Shown: in pieces, positions 9,616 through 18,259 of the stretch
Numbering within the stretch: position 1 is the stretch's first letter
Layout of the letters: each line of letters opens with the position of its first letter
Origin: Brevibacterium aurantiacum
GTDB taxonomy: Bacteria > Actinomycetota > Actinomycetes > Actinomycetales > Brevibacteriaceae
Reading direction: 5' to 3'
Assembly (NCBI RefSeq): GCF_007558825.1
Contig: NZ_VLTK01000001.1
Location: forward strand, 310,001 to 374,000
Length of the DNA: 64,000 nt
Translations under genes and position numbers: made by a program
The notes under the pieces: model-generated
Seen by the model: only the letters and a program-made list of their open reading frames with translations
Database searches by the model: none
Told to the model about the DNA's origin: nothing

Positions 9616-10422
9616 ATGACATCAGCTGCGTCCGGTGTGCGCTTCCTCGCCGAGGTGCTCGACCGTGAACTCCGGTACCGTGGCAGCTCCGAACGCGCCA
9701 CGAAGGAACGGGCGTACCTCAAGAGCGAGCTCGTCCACTACGGCGTCGGCGTGCCCGCTACTCGGGGAGTGGTCCGCGAGGTGTTGCGCACGAGTGAGTT
9801 GAAGCATGACGGAGTGATCGCACTTGCCGAGCAGCTGTGGGACTACGCACGCGACGCAGACGGCATGGAGCAAGCCGCGAGTCGGACCCCAGTCTACGAA
9901 CTCCGCAGCGCGGCAACGATGGTGCTCATCCACAAGCAGGACCACCTCGGCGCCGATGACATTGACCTCTTCGAACGGCTGCCGCGTCAGGCACACACCT
10001 GGGCACTCGTCGATCCGCTCGCCGGTGATGCCATCGGCCCGTTGTCCGAACACGATGCAAAGTTCGATCCCACCCTCGAGCGTTGGGCGGGCGACGAAGA
10101 TCTCTGGATCCGGCGCTCTGCGCTGCTGGCCCACCTCAGGCCATTGCGTGAGGGTCGCGGTGACTTCGCCCGATTTTCACGGTTCGCCGATGCGATGCTG
10201 GAGGAGAAGGAGTTCTTCATCCGCAAGGCTATCGGCTGGGTGCTGCGCGACACCGCCCGCACACGTCCCGACATGGTCTTCGACCGGATGCGGCCGCGTG
10301 CACATCGAGCTTCAGGTGTGACGATGCGCGAAGCGGTGAAGCATCTGTCGCCGAAGCAGCGGGATGCGCTGCTCGCAGTTCCCGTCAGAGGGACCCGGCG
10401 AATTCGAGCAGGATCTGATTGA
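9616..10422 (+). CDS. DNA alkylation repair protein (AlkD-like HEAT-repeat glycosylase)
   Basis: 268-residue all-helical protein of the DNA alkylation repair (AlkD/HEAT-like) family, which excises alkylated bases or binds damaged DNA. Family features are visible: an N-terminal region ending YGVGVPATRGVVREV, the TWALVDPLAGDAIGPL block, EDLWIRRSALLAHLRPLREGRGDFARF and EEKEFFIRKAIGWVLRD. I start at ATG 9616 (MTSAASGVRFL), giving the usual family length; a longer in-frame reading would translate the upstream inverted repeat and argG terminator. The gene converges on the next hydrolase gene and their 3' ends overlap by 38 bases. Confidence 0.88.
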   Translation: MTSAASGVRFLAEVLDRELRYRGSSERATKERAYLKSELVHYGVGVPATRGVVREVLRTSELKHDGVIALAEQLWDYARDADGMEQAASRTPVYELRSAATMVLIHKQDHLGADDIDLFERLPRQAHTWALVDPLAGDAIGPLSEHDAKFDPTLERWAGDEDLWIRRSALLAHLRPLREGRGDFARFSRFADAMLEEKEFFIRKAIGWVLRDTARTRPDMVFDRMRPRAHRASGVTMREAVKHLSPKQRDALLAVPVRGTRRIRAGSD

Positions 10423-11188
10423 AAGCCTCGGGCTTCTCGATGTTGGCCGCATGCCCATCATTGGGGATGACCGTCGATGATCCGATCGGAGCGAGCCCTG
10501 CGGTGGCGGCTGCGTGCGATGCTGGCCAGTGTTCACTTTCGGCTCCGGCGACGAAGAGCACGGGCACGTCAGTGCCTTCGATCACCGGACGCCAATCGGC
10601 CTTCGCGTGGTCGTTGAGAAGTGCGAGCTCGCCGCGGCTGAGGTGATGATCCACACCTTTCATGGCCTTGAGCAGACGCAGCGTGCGCCCGCCCCGCTTC
10701 CAGACGGGGGTGCCGTACCCGGTGGGAGGGATGCCCTCAGCGAAGTAGGCGTCGACGTTGGATTCGTTGTAGCCGTAGTATCCGTGGGGCCAGTCGGTGG
10801 TGTTGAGCATCTTCGGGGTCTGATCGACGATGACGATTCCGGCGATGCGATCGGCGCCGAACTGGGTGAGATAGGACCAGATTGTGTTGCCGCCCATGGA
10901 GCCGCCCACAAGCAGAACATCTGTGAGTTCCAGAGCCTCGAGAACCTGCGCCACATCCTGACCGCGCCGCTCCATTGTCACGCCTGACTTGGGGTGATCG
11001 GCGTTGCCGTGACCGCGCAGATCGACGGAGAACACCTCGTATCCGGCGCTTGTCAACGGTCCGACCTGGTAGCGCCAGCTGGTCGCCGGCGCCTTGAACC
11101 CGGACAGCAGCACCACTGGGCGACCAGAGGAGACTCCGGCCCGGGTGTACTCGAGACGGACACCGTCATCGGCAGTGATTGCGGCCAT
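10385..11188 (-). CDS. Alpha/beta-fold hydrolase
   Basis: 267-residue alpha/beta hydrolase. It has the oxyanion region (VVLLSGFKAPATSWRYQVGPL), the DLRGHGNADHP strand, the nucleophile elbow GGSMGG with Ser at about residue 96, an acid in VLFVAGAESEHWP and the late His in IPNDGHAANIEKPEAFNQILLEF. The layout resembles haloperoxidase/esterase-type members; the substrate cannot be inferred. The Shine-Dalgarno is weak. Its 3' end overlaps the convergent glycosylase gene. Confidence 0.9.
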   Translation of the reverse strand: MAAITADDGVRLEYTRAGVSSGRPVVLLSGFKAPATSWRYQVGPLTSAGYEVFSVDLRGHGNADHPKSGVTMERRGQDVAQVLEALELTDVLLVGGSMGGNTIWSYLTQFGADRIAGIVIVDQTPKMLNTTDWPHGYYGYNESNVDAYFAEGIPPTGYGTPVWKRGGRTLRLLKAMKGVDHHLSRGELALLNDHAKADWRPVIEGTDVPVLFVAGAESEHWPASHAAATAGLAPIGSSTVIPNDGHAANIEKPEAFNQILLEFAGSL

Positions 11189-11282
11189 GGTCCAATCCTA
11201 GCGCCGAACACTTTCAGGCAGCTCGAGGCCTCAGTCCCAGGTGTTCAATGCATAAAGACGGCGTCACGGTGTGGATCACATC

Positions 11283-11321
11283 GAAAAAGCCCCTCACCAA
11301 CATTTCTGCTGGTGAGGGGCT
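11283..11321 (-). terminator. tRNA-Arg terminator
   Basis: 12-bp perfect stem AGCCCCTCACCA / TGGTGAGGGGCT with a 10-nt loop; on the minus strand it is followed by TTTTT, a classic Rho-independent terminator just past the tRNA. Confidence 0.9.
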
Positions 11322-11330
11322 CCTCTACTG

Positions 11331-11403
11331 TGCGCCACGAGGGATTCGAACCCCCAACCTTCTGATCCGTAGTCAGATGCTCTATCCGTTGAGCTAGTGG
11401 CGC
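11331..11403 (-). tRNA. tRNA-Arg (anticodon ACG)
   Basis: Minus-strand cloverleaf with acceptor GCGCCAC/GTGGCGC, D-arm AGCTC...GAGC, anticodon arm CTGACTACGGATCAG exposing ACG, T-loop GTTCGAATCC and discriminator A. CCA is not encoded. Confidence 0.96.
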
Positions 11404-11568
11404 ATGTTGTTTGGACTCTCGCCCTGCAACTCGATCAACTATACACACCGAATTCACCCAAGCTCAAATTCGACCCGAGTGCGCTTCGCCACATTTGCGG
11501 CTTCCGCAGGGAGGGGCTGGGCTCGCTCGATCGGCGATCCACAGCCCCTCCACGCGGCAGTTGGCAGG

Positions 11569-11955
11569 CTACTGCTGCGCAGCCTCTGGCTTCGCCGAAT
11601 TCTTCCAGCGCCGGGCTGCAATGAAGGAGCGCACGCCCATGACGACGTAGATGATGAGCAGCACGAAGGTGATGATGCTCGTGATCACAGCCGCAGGTCG
11701 CTCGGCCTCACCGGCGATCAGCGCACCGACCTGCATGACGTTCATGCCGGTGCCGAAGATACCCAAGATGGCAACAACCAAAGCGATGTGGATTCCGAGC
11801 TTCTGATTCTTCAGTGCGATGAGTCCGCAGATGAGGAGGACGGCGCCCAGAATGGCCGGGATCAGAGCGGTCCAGCTGGCGAATGAGGTTGCGACGTAGG
11901 CAATGACGCCGACAACGATGAGGACGATACCAAGTCCGATGGTGGTGCGGGGCAT
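11569..11955 (-). CDS. Small four-helix membrane protein, function unknown
   Basis: 128-residue protein that is nearly all membrane: four hydrophobic segments at roughly 5-25, 28-48, 57-78 and 90-112, then a short basic/Ala tail. No catalytic motif is visible. I start it at ATG 11955 (MPRTTIGLGIVL) because an ideal AAGGAG site lies 6 nt upstream; the in-frame ATG 30 nt earlier lacks one. It is monocistronic between tRNA-Arg and pckG. I do not recognise a family with confidence. Confidence 0.75.
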   Translation of the reverse strand: MPRTTIGLGIVLIVVGVIAYVATSFASWTALIPAILGAVLLICGLIALKNQKLGIHIALVVAILGIFGTGMNVMQVGALIAGEAERPAAVITSIITFVLLIIYVVMGVRSFIAARRWKNSAKPEAAQQ

Positions 11956-12056
11956 GATGCTCCTTAGATTCTCATTTGAGGTCACAGATGCCCTGTCCCG
12001 ACAGTTCCGATTCAGAGCATGATCGAAGGCGTCAGTGATGACGACAACTGCCCTCT

Positions 12057-12075
12057 ATTCTACTATTCGTAGAAT
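12057..12075. promoter_or_regulatory. Palindrome ATTCTAC-N5-GTAGAAT
   Basis: 7-bp perfect inverted repeat with a 5-nt centre in an AT-rich patch of the spacer between the small membrane gene and pckG. Candidate operator; which gene it serves is unclear. Confidence 0.4.
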
Positions 12076-12200
12076 TTAAGTCCATCTCGCAGGCAGCCTG
12101 CCTGCAGGTAGCGCCGGAAGACCCGGAAGATCACCTGCGAAAGCTTCGACCGGACGGTGAGAGCCACCTCGGCGAGGGCCCCGAAGGCGCTGGTTCCATG

Positions 12201-12239
12201 AACAATCACGTTTTGCAACAAACAATCACCGAAATGCAA
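12201..12239 (+). repeat. 20-bp-spaced direct repeat upstream of pckG
   Basis: AACAATCAC occurs at 12201 and 12221, each followed by a TGCAA near its end, giving two repeat units one helical double-turn apart, about 165-200 nt upstream of pckG. It may be a tandem activator/repressor site. The rest of the spacer 11956-12401 shows no gene. Confidence 0.4.
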
Positions 12240-12284
12240 AGACACATCATTGAATTGACGCATCCACGTCTTCCGCAATGCCGT

Positions 12285-12300
12285 TGTGATCCAATGCACA
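12285..12300 (+). promoter_or_regulatory. CRP/GlxR-like site upstream of pckG
   Basis: TGTGA-TCCAAT-GCACA matches the CRP/GlxR consensus TGTGA-N6-TCACA with one mismatch, about 100 nt upstream of the pckG start. Carbon-source control of PEPCK by a cAMP-dependent regulator would make sense. Confidence 0.4.
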
Positions 12301-12401
12301 TCTTCCAGTGACTCAAAACCAGGATTTTCCGGCCCGTGCGAGTCCTACGGTGGAGATGTACCAGCCGCCAGGCGGAACCCCGATTGACCAGGAGACCACT
12401 C

Positions 12402-14234
12402 ATGACTGTCCTCGACCATGACGTCGTCGCTGACCAGCTGAAGAACGCACCGACCGATAACGAGTCGGTGCTTTCGTTCGTCAGCAGGGTCGCCACCCTC
12501 ACCACCCCCGACGATATCGTCTGGGTCGATGGTTCAGATGAGCAGAAGGCCACCATCGCCGACCAGCTCGTCGAAGCCGGCACGATCGTTCGCCTGACCG
12601 GCACCAAGGACTCATTCTATGCGGCCTCCGACCCCGAGGACGTCGCCCGCGTGGAAGGCCGCACCTACATCTGCTCCGCCGAGGAGAAAGACGCAGGCGC
12701 GCTCAACAACTGGATGGCGCCAGCCGAGATGAAAGAGACTCTCGAACCTCTCTTCACCGGTTCGATGCGGGGACGCACCATGTACGTCATCCCCTTCGTC
12801 ATGGGACACGCAGAGGCCGACCAACCGATGTTCGGCATCGAGGTCACCGACTCCCCTTACGTCGTTCTCTCCATGCTCGTCATGGCTCGCTCGGGCAAGA
12901 ATGCTCTCGACGCGATCGTGGCCAACGGCGGCACATTCGTCGAATGCGTGCACTCTGTCGGCGCTCCGCTCGAACCCGGGCAGGAAGATGTCGCCTGGCC
13001 CTGCAACCCCACCAAGTACATCACCCACTTCCCGGAAGACCGCTCCATCTGGTCCTTCGGCTCCGGCTACGGCGGCAACGCACTGCTGGGTAAGAAGTGC
13101 TACGCGCTACGCATCGCTTCGTCGATCGCCCGCGATGAGGGCTGGCTGGCCGAGCACATGCTCATCCTCAAGCTCACAAGCCCGGAGGGCGAGGTCAAGT
13201 ACATCGCCGCTGCGTTCCCCTCGGCCTGCGGCAAGACCAACCTCGCCATGATCGAGCCCACGATTGCCGGCTGGAAGGCTGAGACTCTGGGCGACGACAT
13301 CGCCTGGATGCGCTTCGGCGACGACGGCCAGCTCTACGCCGTCAACCCCGAGTTCGGCCTCTTCGGCGTCGCGCCGGGCACCGGTTACACCACCAACCCG
13401 ACCGCGATGCGCGCCATCGAAGCAGGCGGCAACATCTTCACCAACGTCGCACTGACCGACGACGGTGACGTGTGGTGGGAAGGCAAGACCGACGAGAAGC
13501 CAGCGCACCTCACCGACTGGCGCGGCAATGACTGGACCCCGGATTCGGAGACTCCAGCCGCTCACCCGAACTCGCGTTTCTGCACCCCGATCGCCAACGT
13601 CCCGACCCTGGCTCCCGAGTGGACGAATCCGAACGGCGTGCCGATCTCGGCCATCCTCTTCGGCGGTCGCCGTAAGACCACGATGCCGCTGGTGACCGAG
13701 ACCAAGAGCTGGAACCACGGAGTGTTCATGGGATCGGTGCTCTCCTCTGAGACCACCGCAGCAGCCACCGGCGCCGTCGGCGTCGTTCGCCGCGACCCCA
13801 TGGCCATGCGTCCCTTCATCGGCTACAACGTCGGTGACTACCTGCAGCACTGGCTCGACATCGGCAACACCGAGGGTGCCCAGCTGCCGAAGATCTTCTA
13901 CGTCAACTGGTTCCGCCGCGATGACGACAACTCGTTCCTGTGGCCAGGCTTCTCCGAGAACTCGCGTGTTCTCAAGTGGGTCTTCGAACGCGTCACCGGC
14001 ACCGCCGACGCAGCCGAATCCCCGCTGGGCCTGACCCCCGTTGAGGGCGGCCTGGACACCGAGGGCCTCGACTTCACCGACGAGCAGCTGCGCAAGGCTC
14101 TGGCGATCAAGCCCGAGGAATGGGAAACCGAGCTCGGACTCATCGAGGAATGGTACGAGCAGCTCGGCGATTCGGTTCCAGCCGAACTCCGCGCCGAGGT
14201 CGACAACCTGCGCGACCGCCTGGGTCTCGCCTGA
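12402..14234 (+). CDS. pckG: Phosphoenolpyruvate carboxykinase (GTP)
   Basis: 610-residue GTP-dependent PEPCK, which converts oxaloacetate to PEP as the entry to gluconeogenesis. Recognised from [15 protein letters not shown], the substrate region [11 protein letters not shown], the kinase-1a loop [14 protein letters not shown], the metal/kinase-2 region [13 protein letters not shown] and [12 protein letters not shown], and the guanine-binding stretch [28 protein letters not shown]. Length is normal. ATG 12402 (MTVLDHD) has an AGGAGA site 7 nt upstream; an in-frame ATG 66 nt earlier has no support. Followed by a clear terminator, so probably monocistronic. Candidate CRP/GlxR-like control lies upstream. 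Confidence 0.97.
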   Translation: MTVLDHDVVADQLKNAPTDNESVLSFVSRVATLTTPDDIVWVDGSDEQKATIADQLVEAGTIVRLTGTKDSFYAASDPEDVARVEGRTYICSAEEKDAGALNNWMAPAEMKETLEPLFTGSMRGRTMYVIPFVMGHAEADQPMFGIEVTDSPYVVLSMLVMARSGKNALDAIVANGGTFVECVHSVGAPLEPGQEDVAWPCNPTKYITHFPEDRSIWSFGSGYGGNALLGKKCYALRIASSIARDEGWLAEHMLILKLTSPEGEVKYIAAAFPSACGKTNLAMIEPTIAGWKAETLGDDIAWMRFGDDGQLYAVNPEFGLFGVAPGTGYTTNPTAMRAIEAGGNIFTNVALTDDGDVWWEGKTDEKPAHLTDWRGNDWTPDSETPAAHPNSRFCTPIANVPTLAPEWTNPNGVPISAILFGGRRKTTMPLVTETKSWNHGVFMGSVLSSETTAAATGAVGVVRRDPMAMRPFIGYNVGDYLQHWLDIGNTEGAQLPKIFYVNWFRRDDDNSFLWPGFSENSRVLKWVFERVTGTADAAESPLGLTPVEGGLDTEGLDFTDEQLRKALAIKPEEWETELGLIEEWYEQLGDSVPAELRAEVDNLRDRLGLA

Positions 14235-14273
14235 GTCTCGCCCGAGTCACTGAGACTCTATTGAGCGACAGAG

Positions 14274-14312
14274 AATCCCCCAAACCACCGACGAGGTGGT
14301 TGGGGGATTTTC
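14274..14312 (+). terminator. pckG terminator
   Basis: Stem AATCCCCCAAACCACC / GGTGGTTGGGGGATT with one bulged A, loop GACGA, followed by TTTTCG. Confidence 0.88.
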
Positions 14313-14333
14313 GTATGCCGGGACGCAGCGTCC

Positions 14334-14371
14334 GCGGTGTTCGGAGCCTGCGGTGTTCGGAGCCTGCGGTG
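14334..14371. repeat. 16-bp tandem repeat
   Basis: GCGGTGTTCGGAGCCT occurs twice in perfect tandem (14334-14349, 14350-14365) followed by a partial third unit. No gene is apparent in 14313-14691, which holds only this and the next minisatellite. Confidence 0.8.
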
Positions 14372-14569
14372 CTTGGCGCGCGCAGTGCAGCGAGGTGGCT
14401 TCAGTGGCGCCAGCGGGGGCCCGTGACGGTTGCCGAATCACATCACGTGCCGGGAGCACCAATACGCCCTGCAGCAACTGTAGGACAAGATGCTCCGGGG
14501 AGGACGTGCTTTGCTTACGGTTGTGAATACCAAGGACCGTAGTGGATACGACTACCGATGGTGGGTCCC

Positions 14570-14668
14570 GCAGGCGGTGCGGCAGGCGGTCCCGCAGGCG
14601 GTGCGGCAGGCGGTGCGGCAGGCGGTACCGCAGGCGGTGCGGCGGTGGTGGGTGCCGCAGGCGGTGCG
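14570..14668. repeat. 12-bp minisatellite, seven GCAGGCGGTNNN units
   Basis: Six contiguous units beginning GCAGGCGGT (ending GCG, CCC, GCG, GCG, ACC, GCG) from 14570 to 14641, a 15-nt interruption, then a seventh unit at 14657-14668. It lies just downstream of the phosphate-transport genes. Unit length is a multiple of three, but no credible reading frame uses it. Confidence 0.85.
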
Positions 14669-14691
14669 GCAGCGGCGGTCAGAGGACGCGC

Positions 14692-14925
14692 TCAGGCGCC
14701 GTGGAGCGCAGGAACGATCAGGTAGACGCCGACGAGCACAACGATGCTGCAGACACCGAACACTGCCCAGTAGCCGATCCTGAGCAGGGGCTTGCTCTGG
14801 CCTTCGGCAGCCAGGTCGACGTGCACTGCCCGCATCCGCACAGCGGTGGAGAAGAGTGTGATGACGACGATCGCTGACACCCAGGTCGCAACCGCAACGA
14901 TGAGGAATGAGCTCCACTCGATCAT
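14692..14925 (-). CDS. Small two-helix membrane protein coupled to the phosphate transporter
   Basis: 77-residue protein with two hydrophobic segments (about 7-29 and 52-74) joined by a polar, basic loop (RMRAVHVDLAAEGQSK). Its ATG overlaps the stop of the upstream PiT gene as ATGA, so the two are almost certainly one operon and translationally coupled. No known family is evident to me; a small accessory subunit of the transporter is a reasonable inference. A 12-bp minisatellite follows its stop. Confidence 0.75.
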   Translation of the reverse strand: MIEWSSFLIVAVATWVSAIVVITLFSTAVRMRAVHVDLAAEGQSKPLLRIGYWAVFGVCSIVVLVGVYLIVPALHGA

Positions 14926-16403
14926 TTCGAATCTCCCTTGTCTGCGCGTGCCTCATCGGCTCGTGTCTTATCCGCATCAGTCTTCGCCGCTGAGGTGTGC
15001 ACGGCGTTGGGATCCGAGCCGGCATTCACCTCGGAACCGGAACCGGTTCCGGAGCTGGGGTTCGCGTCGGGGTCAGCGCCCGCGTCGGAGTCTGTATCGG
15101 CAGCGGCGCTGATGTTCGCATCCGCAGCTGCCTCGGCAGCTGGACCGGCACCGGACTTCGCATCCGCTTTGTCAGAGAGTCGCTGGTCGCGGGCAGCGAT
15201 GCGATCAGCACGCTTCATTTCGGCACGCTTGCGGTTTCGGTCCTTCCGCAGCTTGCGCTTGCGGCCGCGGATTCCCACCGCCTCGCCGACGGTGTCGAAG
15301 TTCGAGATCTCCGGATCCGCAGCCTTGCGCGAGCTGAGGAAGATCCAGAGGACTGCGACGACCGCGATGACGGTGTCGATGATGACGCCGATGGTGCCCA
15401 GATGCGCGATGGCTGCAGCGATACCACCGACGATTCCGGCCGCTGGGATGGTCAGCAGCCAGCCCGATGCGATCCGACCTGCAGTCGACCACTTCACGTC
15501 CGCGCCCTTACGGCCCAGGCCGGAGCCGACTACCGAACCGGACGCCACCTGCGTCGTCGACAGGGCAAAGCCCAGGTGCGACGAGGCGAGAATTGCGGCG
15601 GCAGTCGAGGTCTCGGCAGCCAGCCCCTGAGCAGGCTTGACCGTGGTGAGCTTCGTGCCGAGGGTGTCGATTATTCGCCAGCCGCCGACATACGTTCCCA
15701 GGGCAATCGCCAGTGCGCAGGCGGTGATCACCCAGAGGTGAGGACCGGTTCCGTGATCCTGCAGGTTCGCGGAAACGAGGACGAGGGTGATGACGCCCAT
15801 GGTCTTCTGCGCATCGTTGGTGCCATGTGCCAGAGCCACGAGAGAGGAGCTGAAGATCTGCCCGTATTTGAACGGAGCCCGGTGAGCGGTCTTCCCTTCG
15901 CCGTTGCGTCGCGTGATGGAATAGGCCAGGCGCGTGCACAGATACGCACCGACGCCGGCGATGATCGGAGCGGCGATGGCAGGCAGGACCACCTTGGACA
16001 CGAAGACGCCGAAGTCGACGGAGTTGAGCCCGGCACCGATGATCGCGGCACCGATCAGTCCGCCGAACAGCGCGTGTGACGACGACGACGGCAGGCCGAA
16101 GCGCCACGTCGCCATGTTCCAGATGATCGCACCGATGAGGCCGGCAAGGATGAAGTCCGGAGTGATCTGGACTCCCCCACCACCTTCTCTGATGATGCCC
16201 CCGGAGATGGTCTTCGCCACCTCGGTGGACAGAAAGGCACCGACAAGGTTGAGCAACGCTGCCAGGGTGACCGCTGCCTTGGGCTTGATCGCTCCTGTGG
16301 CGATCGGAGTCGCCATGGCATTGGCCGTGTCGTGAAAGCCATTGGTGAAGTCAAAGAACAGTGCCAGCACGATGACCAACACGACGACGAAGATGATTTC
16401 CAC
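14922..16403 (-). CDS. pit: PiT-family inorganic phosphate transporter
   Basis: 493-residue low-affinity phosphate:cation symporter. PiT signatures are present in both halves: FDFTNGFHDTANAMATPIATGA near the N-terminus and VALAHGTNDAQKTMGVITLVLV in the middle, with GLPSSSSHALFGGLIGAA between. About ten membrane segments end near residue 355. The C-terminus is an unusually long cytosolic tail: a Lys/Arg-rich stretch (RGRKRKLRKDRNRKRAEMKR) followed by about 90 residues rich in Ala, Asp and Ser. I choose GTG 16403 because AAGG lies 7 nt upstream and it begins directly at the first helix; an upstream ATG at 16469 would add 22 atypical residues. Upstream PHO-box-like repeats suggest phosphate control. 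Confidence 0.93.
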   Translation of the reverse strand: MEIIFVVVLVIVLALFFDFTNGFHDTANAMATPIATGAIKPKAAVTLAALLNLVGAFLSTEVAKTISGGIIREGGGGVQITPDFILAGLIGAIIWNMATWRFGLPSSSSHALFGGLIGAAIIGAGLNSVDFGVFVSKVVLPAIAAPIIAGVGAYLCTRLAYSITRRNGEGKTAHRAPFKYGQIFSSSLVALAHGTNDAQKTMGVITLVLVSANLQDHGTGPHLWVITACALAIALGTYVGGWRIIDTLGTKLTTVKPAQGLAAETSTAAAILASSHLGFALSTTQVASGSVVGSGLGRKGADVKWSTAGRIASGWLLTIPAAGIVGGIAAAIAHLGTIGVIIDTVIAVVAVLWIFLSSRKAADPEISNFDTVGEAVGIRGRKRKLRKDRNRKRAEMKRADRIAARDQRLSDKADAKSGAGPAAEAAADANISAAADTDSDAGADPDANPSSGTGSGSEVNAGSDPNAVHTSAAKTDADKTRADEARADKGDSK

Positions 16404-16491
16404 TAAGCGACCTTGAACGTAGACACAATTCGGACCGTGGATGATTTTGCTGGCGGGCAGCGTCCTCAATCGAAAAAAGTCTACCGCCTAT

Positions 16492-16519
16492 TTCACCGAA
16501 TCTTCACCCACTGTTCGGT
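16492..16519. promoter_or_regulatory. PHO-box-like triple repeat upstream of pit
   Basis: TTCACC (16492), TTCACC (16503) and TTCGGT (16514) are spaced at exactly 11 bp, as in actinobacterial PhoP boxes built of GTTCACC repeats. They lie about 90-115 nt upstream of the pit start, though on the strand opposite to the gene. Confidence 0.45.
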
Positions 16520-16629
16520 GTATCTACACTCGCGACACTCTGCGTTCATCTCTGAGCTGGCCGAACACCTCACCACCAGTCCCGGAATGTATCGACGTTC
16601 ACAATCGACCCGGTGAGTAGGCGCGATGG

Positions 16630-18075
16630 TCAGCAGACGAATCCGTCGGCGATGGTCAGCGCTTCGTCAAGGACCTCGAGACCGAAGCGCACGTCCTCGT
16701 CGGGCGTGTTCAGAGGCGGGACGACATGGATTCGGTTGAAGTTGGCGAAGGGAAGCACTCCCCCGGCTTTCATCGCACCGATGACCTGGTTCATCTCCGG
16801 CGAGCTGCCGCCGTACGCGGCCAATGGCTCCTTCGTCGTCCGATCCTTGACGAGCTCAACGGCCCAGAAGCAGCCCATGCCGCGGACTTCGCCGATCGAA
16901 GGATGCCGCTGCGCCATCTCGCGCAGAGCCGGACCGATGATGTCCCGACCGAGGCGGTCGGCATTCTCGACCATTCCCTCCTCGTCCATCGCATTCATCG
17001 TGGCGACCGCAGCCGCACATGCCAGCGGATGACCCGAATAGGTCAGACCGCCGGGATAGACACAGTCGCGGAAGGTCTCGAAGATCGCGTCGGAGATCGC
17101 GACTCCGCCCAGTGGCACATAGCCCGAGTTCACGCCCTTGGCGAAGGTGATGAGATCCGGGGTGACGTCCCAGTGATCGACGGCGAACCAGCGACCGGTC
17201 CTGCCGAAGCCGGCCATCACCTCATCGGCGATGTAGACGATGCCGTAGCGGGCTGTCAGCTCTCGCACACCCTCGAGGTATCCGGCCGGAGGCCCGTAGA
17301 TCCCGGCGGTGCCCGGCACGGTCTCGAGGATGAGCGCGGCTATGTTGCTCGGGCCCTCGAGCGTGATCATGTCCTCAAGGTGCTGCAGCGCTCGCTGCGT
17401 CTCTTCCGCCTCGGTGGTGGAGCCGAAGTAGGAACGGTACTGGTAGGCAGGCATGAAGTGGACGATGCCCTCGGCCGAGTAGTCATTGGCGAAACGGCGC
17501 GGGTCACCCGTGACGTTGACGGCCAGCTGGGTGCCGCCGTGGTAGCTGCGATAGGCGGAGAGCACCTTGGTCCTGCCGGTGTGCAGCCGCGCCATGCGGA
17601 TCGCGTGCTCGTTCGCATCGGCACCACCATTGGTGAAGAACACGTGGTCGAGATCGCCGGGGGTCCGCTCGGTGATGAGCCGGGCAGCCTCCGAGCGGGC
17701 ATCGTTGACGTGCTGGGGAGCAATCGTGCAGAGCTTCGCCGCCTGCTCCTGAATCGCCGACACGACCTTCGGGTGCTGGTGCCCGATGTTCGTGTTCACC
17801 AGCTGCGAGGACATATCGAGCAGCTTCCGCCCGTCGCCGTCGAAGACATAGGGGCCCGCCGCGTCGACGATCGTCATCGGCTCGAATGGCCTCTGGGCCT
17901 GCCAGGAGTGGAAGACGTGCGCACGGTCGAGCTCGTAGGCGCGTTGACCTGCTTGCAGCTGTTCGGCACTGAACGCCCGCTCGCTGTGGACAAGCTCCGC
18001 ATTGCTCTCCGAGCCTTCAGTCCTGGAGTCGCTGACCTCACGATCGAGCTCTTCGTTCGCATTGATCACAGTCAT
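16630..18075 (-). CDS. Class III PLP-dependent aminotransferase
   Basis: 481-residue omega-amino acid:pyruvate/ketoglutarate-type aminotransferase. Visible features are the N-terminal substrate region HVFHSWQAQRPFEPMTIVDAAGPYVFDGDG, the PLP phosphate region FFTNGGADANEHAIRMAR, IADEVMAGFGRTGRWFAVDH holding the PLP-ring Asp, and the Schiff-base Lys in LITFAKGVNSGYVPLGG. The pattern is close to taurine- or beta-alanine-type pyruvate aminotransferases, but the amino donor cannot be fixed by reading. Start at ATG 18075 with AAGGA about 9 nt upstream. It is transcribed divergently from a PucR-type regulator, which probably controls it through the palindrome at 18211. Confidence 0.92.
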   Translation of the reverse strand: MTVINANEELDREVSDSRTEGSESNAELVHSERAFSAEQLQAGQRAYELDRAHVFHSWQAQRPFEPMTIVDAAGPYVFDGDGRKLLDMSSQLVNTNIGHQHPKVVSAIQEQAAKLCTIAPQHVNDARSEAARLITERTPGDLDHVFFTNGGADANEHAIRMARLHTGRTKVLSAYRSYHGGTQLAVNVTGDPRRFANDYSAEGIVHFMPAYQYRSYFGSTTEAEETQRALQHLEDMITLEGPSNIAALILETVPGTAGIYGPPAGYLEGVRELTARYGIVYIADEVMAGFGRTGRWFAVDHWDVTPDLITFAKGVNSGYVPLGGVAISDAIFETFRDCVYPGGLTYSGHPLACAAAVATMNAMDEEGMVENADRLGRDIIGPALREMAQRHPSIGEVRGMGCFWAVELVKDRTTKEPLAAYGGSSPEMNQVIGAMKAGGVLPFANFNRIHVVPPLNTPDEDVRFGLEVLDEALTIADGFVC

Positions 18076-18210
18076 GATGCGCCGTCCTTTCGCGTTTCAT
18101 TCCATATCGCCGAGGTGGGTCGGACCGCCGAGGTGATCCTGATCTTTCAATGGTGAGTCAGCCGCATCCGAATCGCCATGGACGACCTGTCAACATATAT
18201 CCATGCAGCC

Positions 18211-18223
18211 TTACACTGTGTAA
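18211..18223. promoter_or_regulatory. Palindrome TTACACTGTGTAA in the divergent promoter region
   Basis: 13-bp near-perfect palindrome (arms TTACAC/GTGTAA around one base) between the aminotransferase and PucR genes, 37 nt before the pucR-type GTG. Likely operator for one or both genes. Confidence 0.5.
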
Positions 18224-18259
18224 ACTACGTGGCCTGGAGACGACGAAGGGAAGCGAACA

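Noticed and set aside
12063..12299. A 78-codon minus-strand frame in the spacer before pckG
   Set aside because: No ribosome site, no conserved-looking features, and it lies in a region with operator-like repeats.
14552..15025. A 157-codon minus-strand frame running through the 12-bp minisatellite
   Set aside because: It overlaps pit and the small membrane gene in another frame and its repeat-encoded Arg-Thr-Ala-Cys string is an artefact of the tandem repeat.
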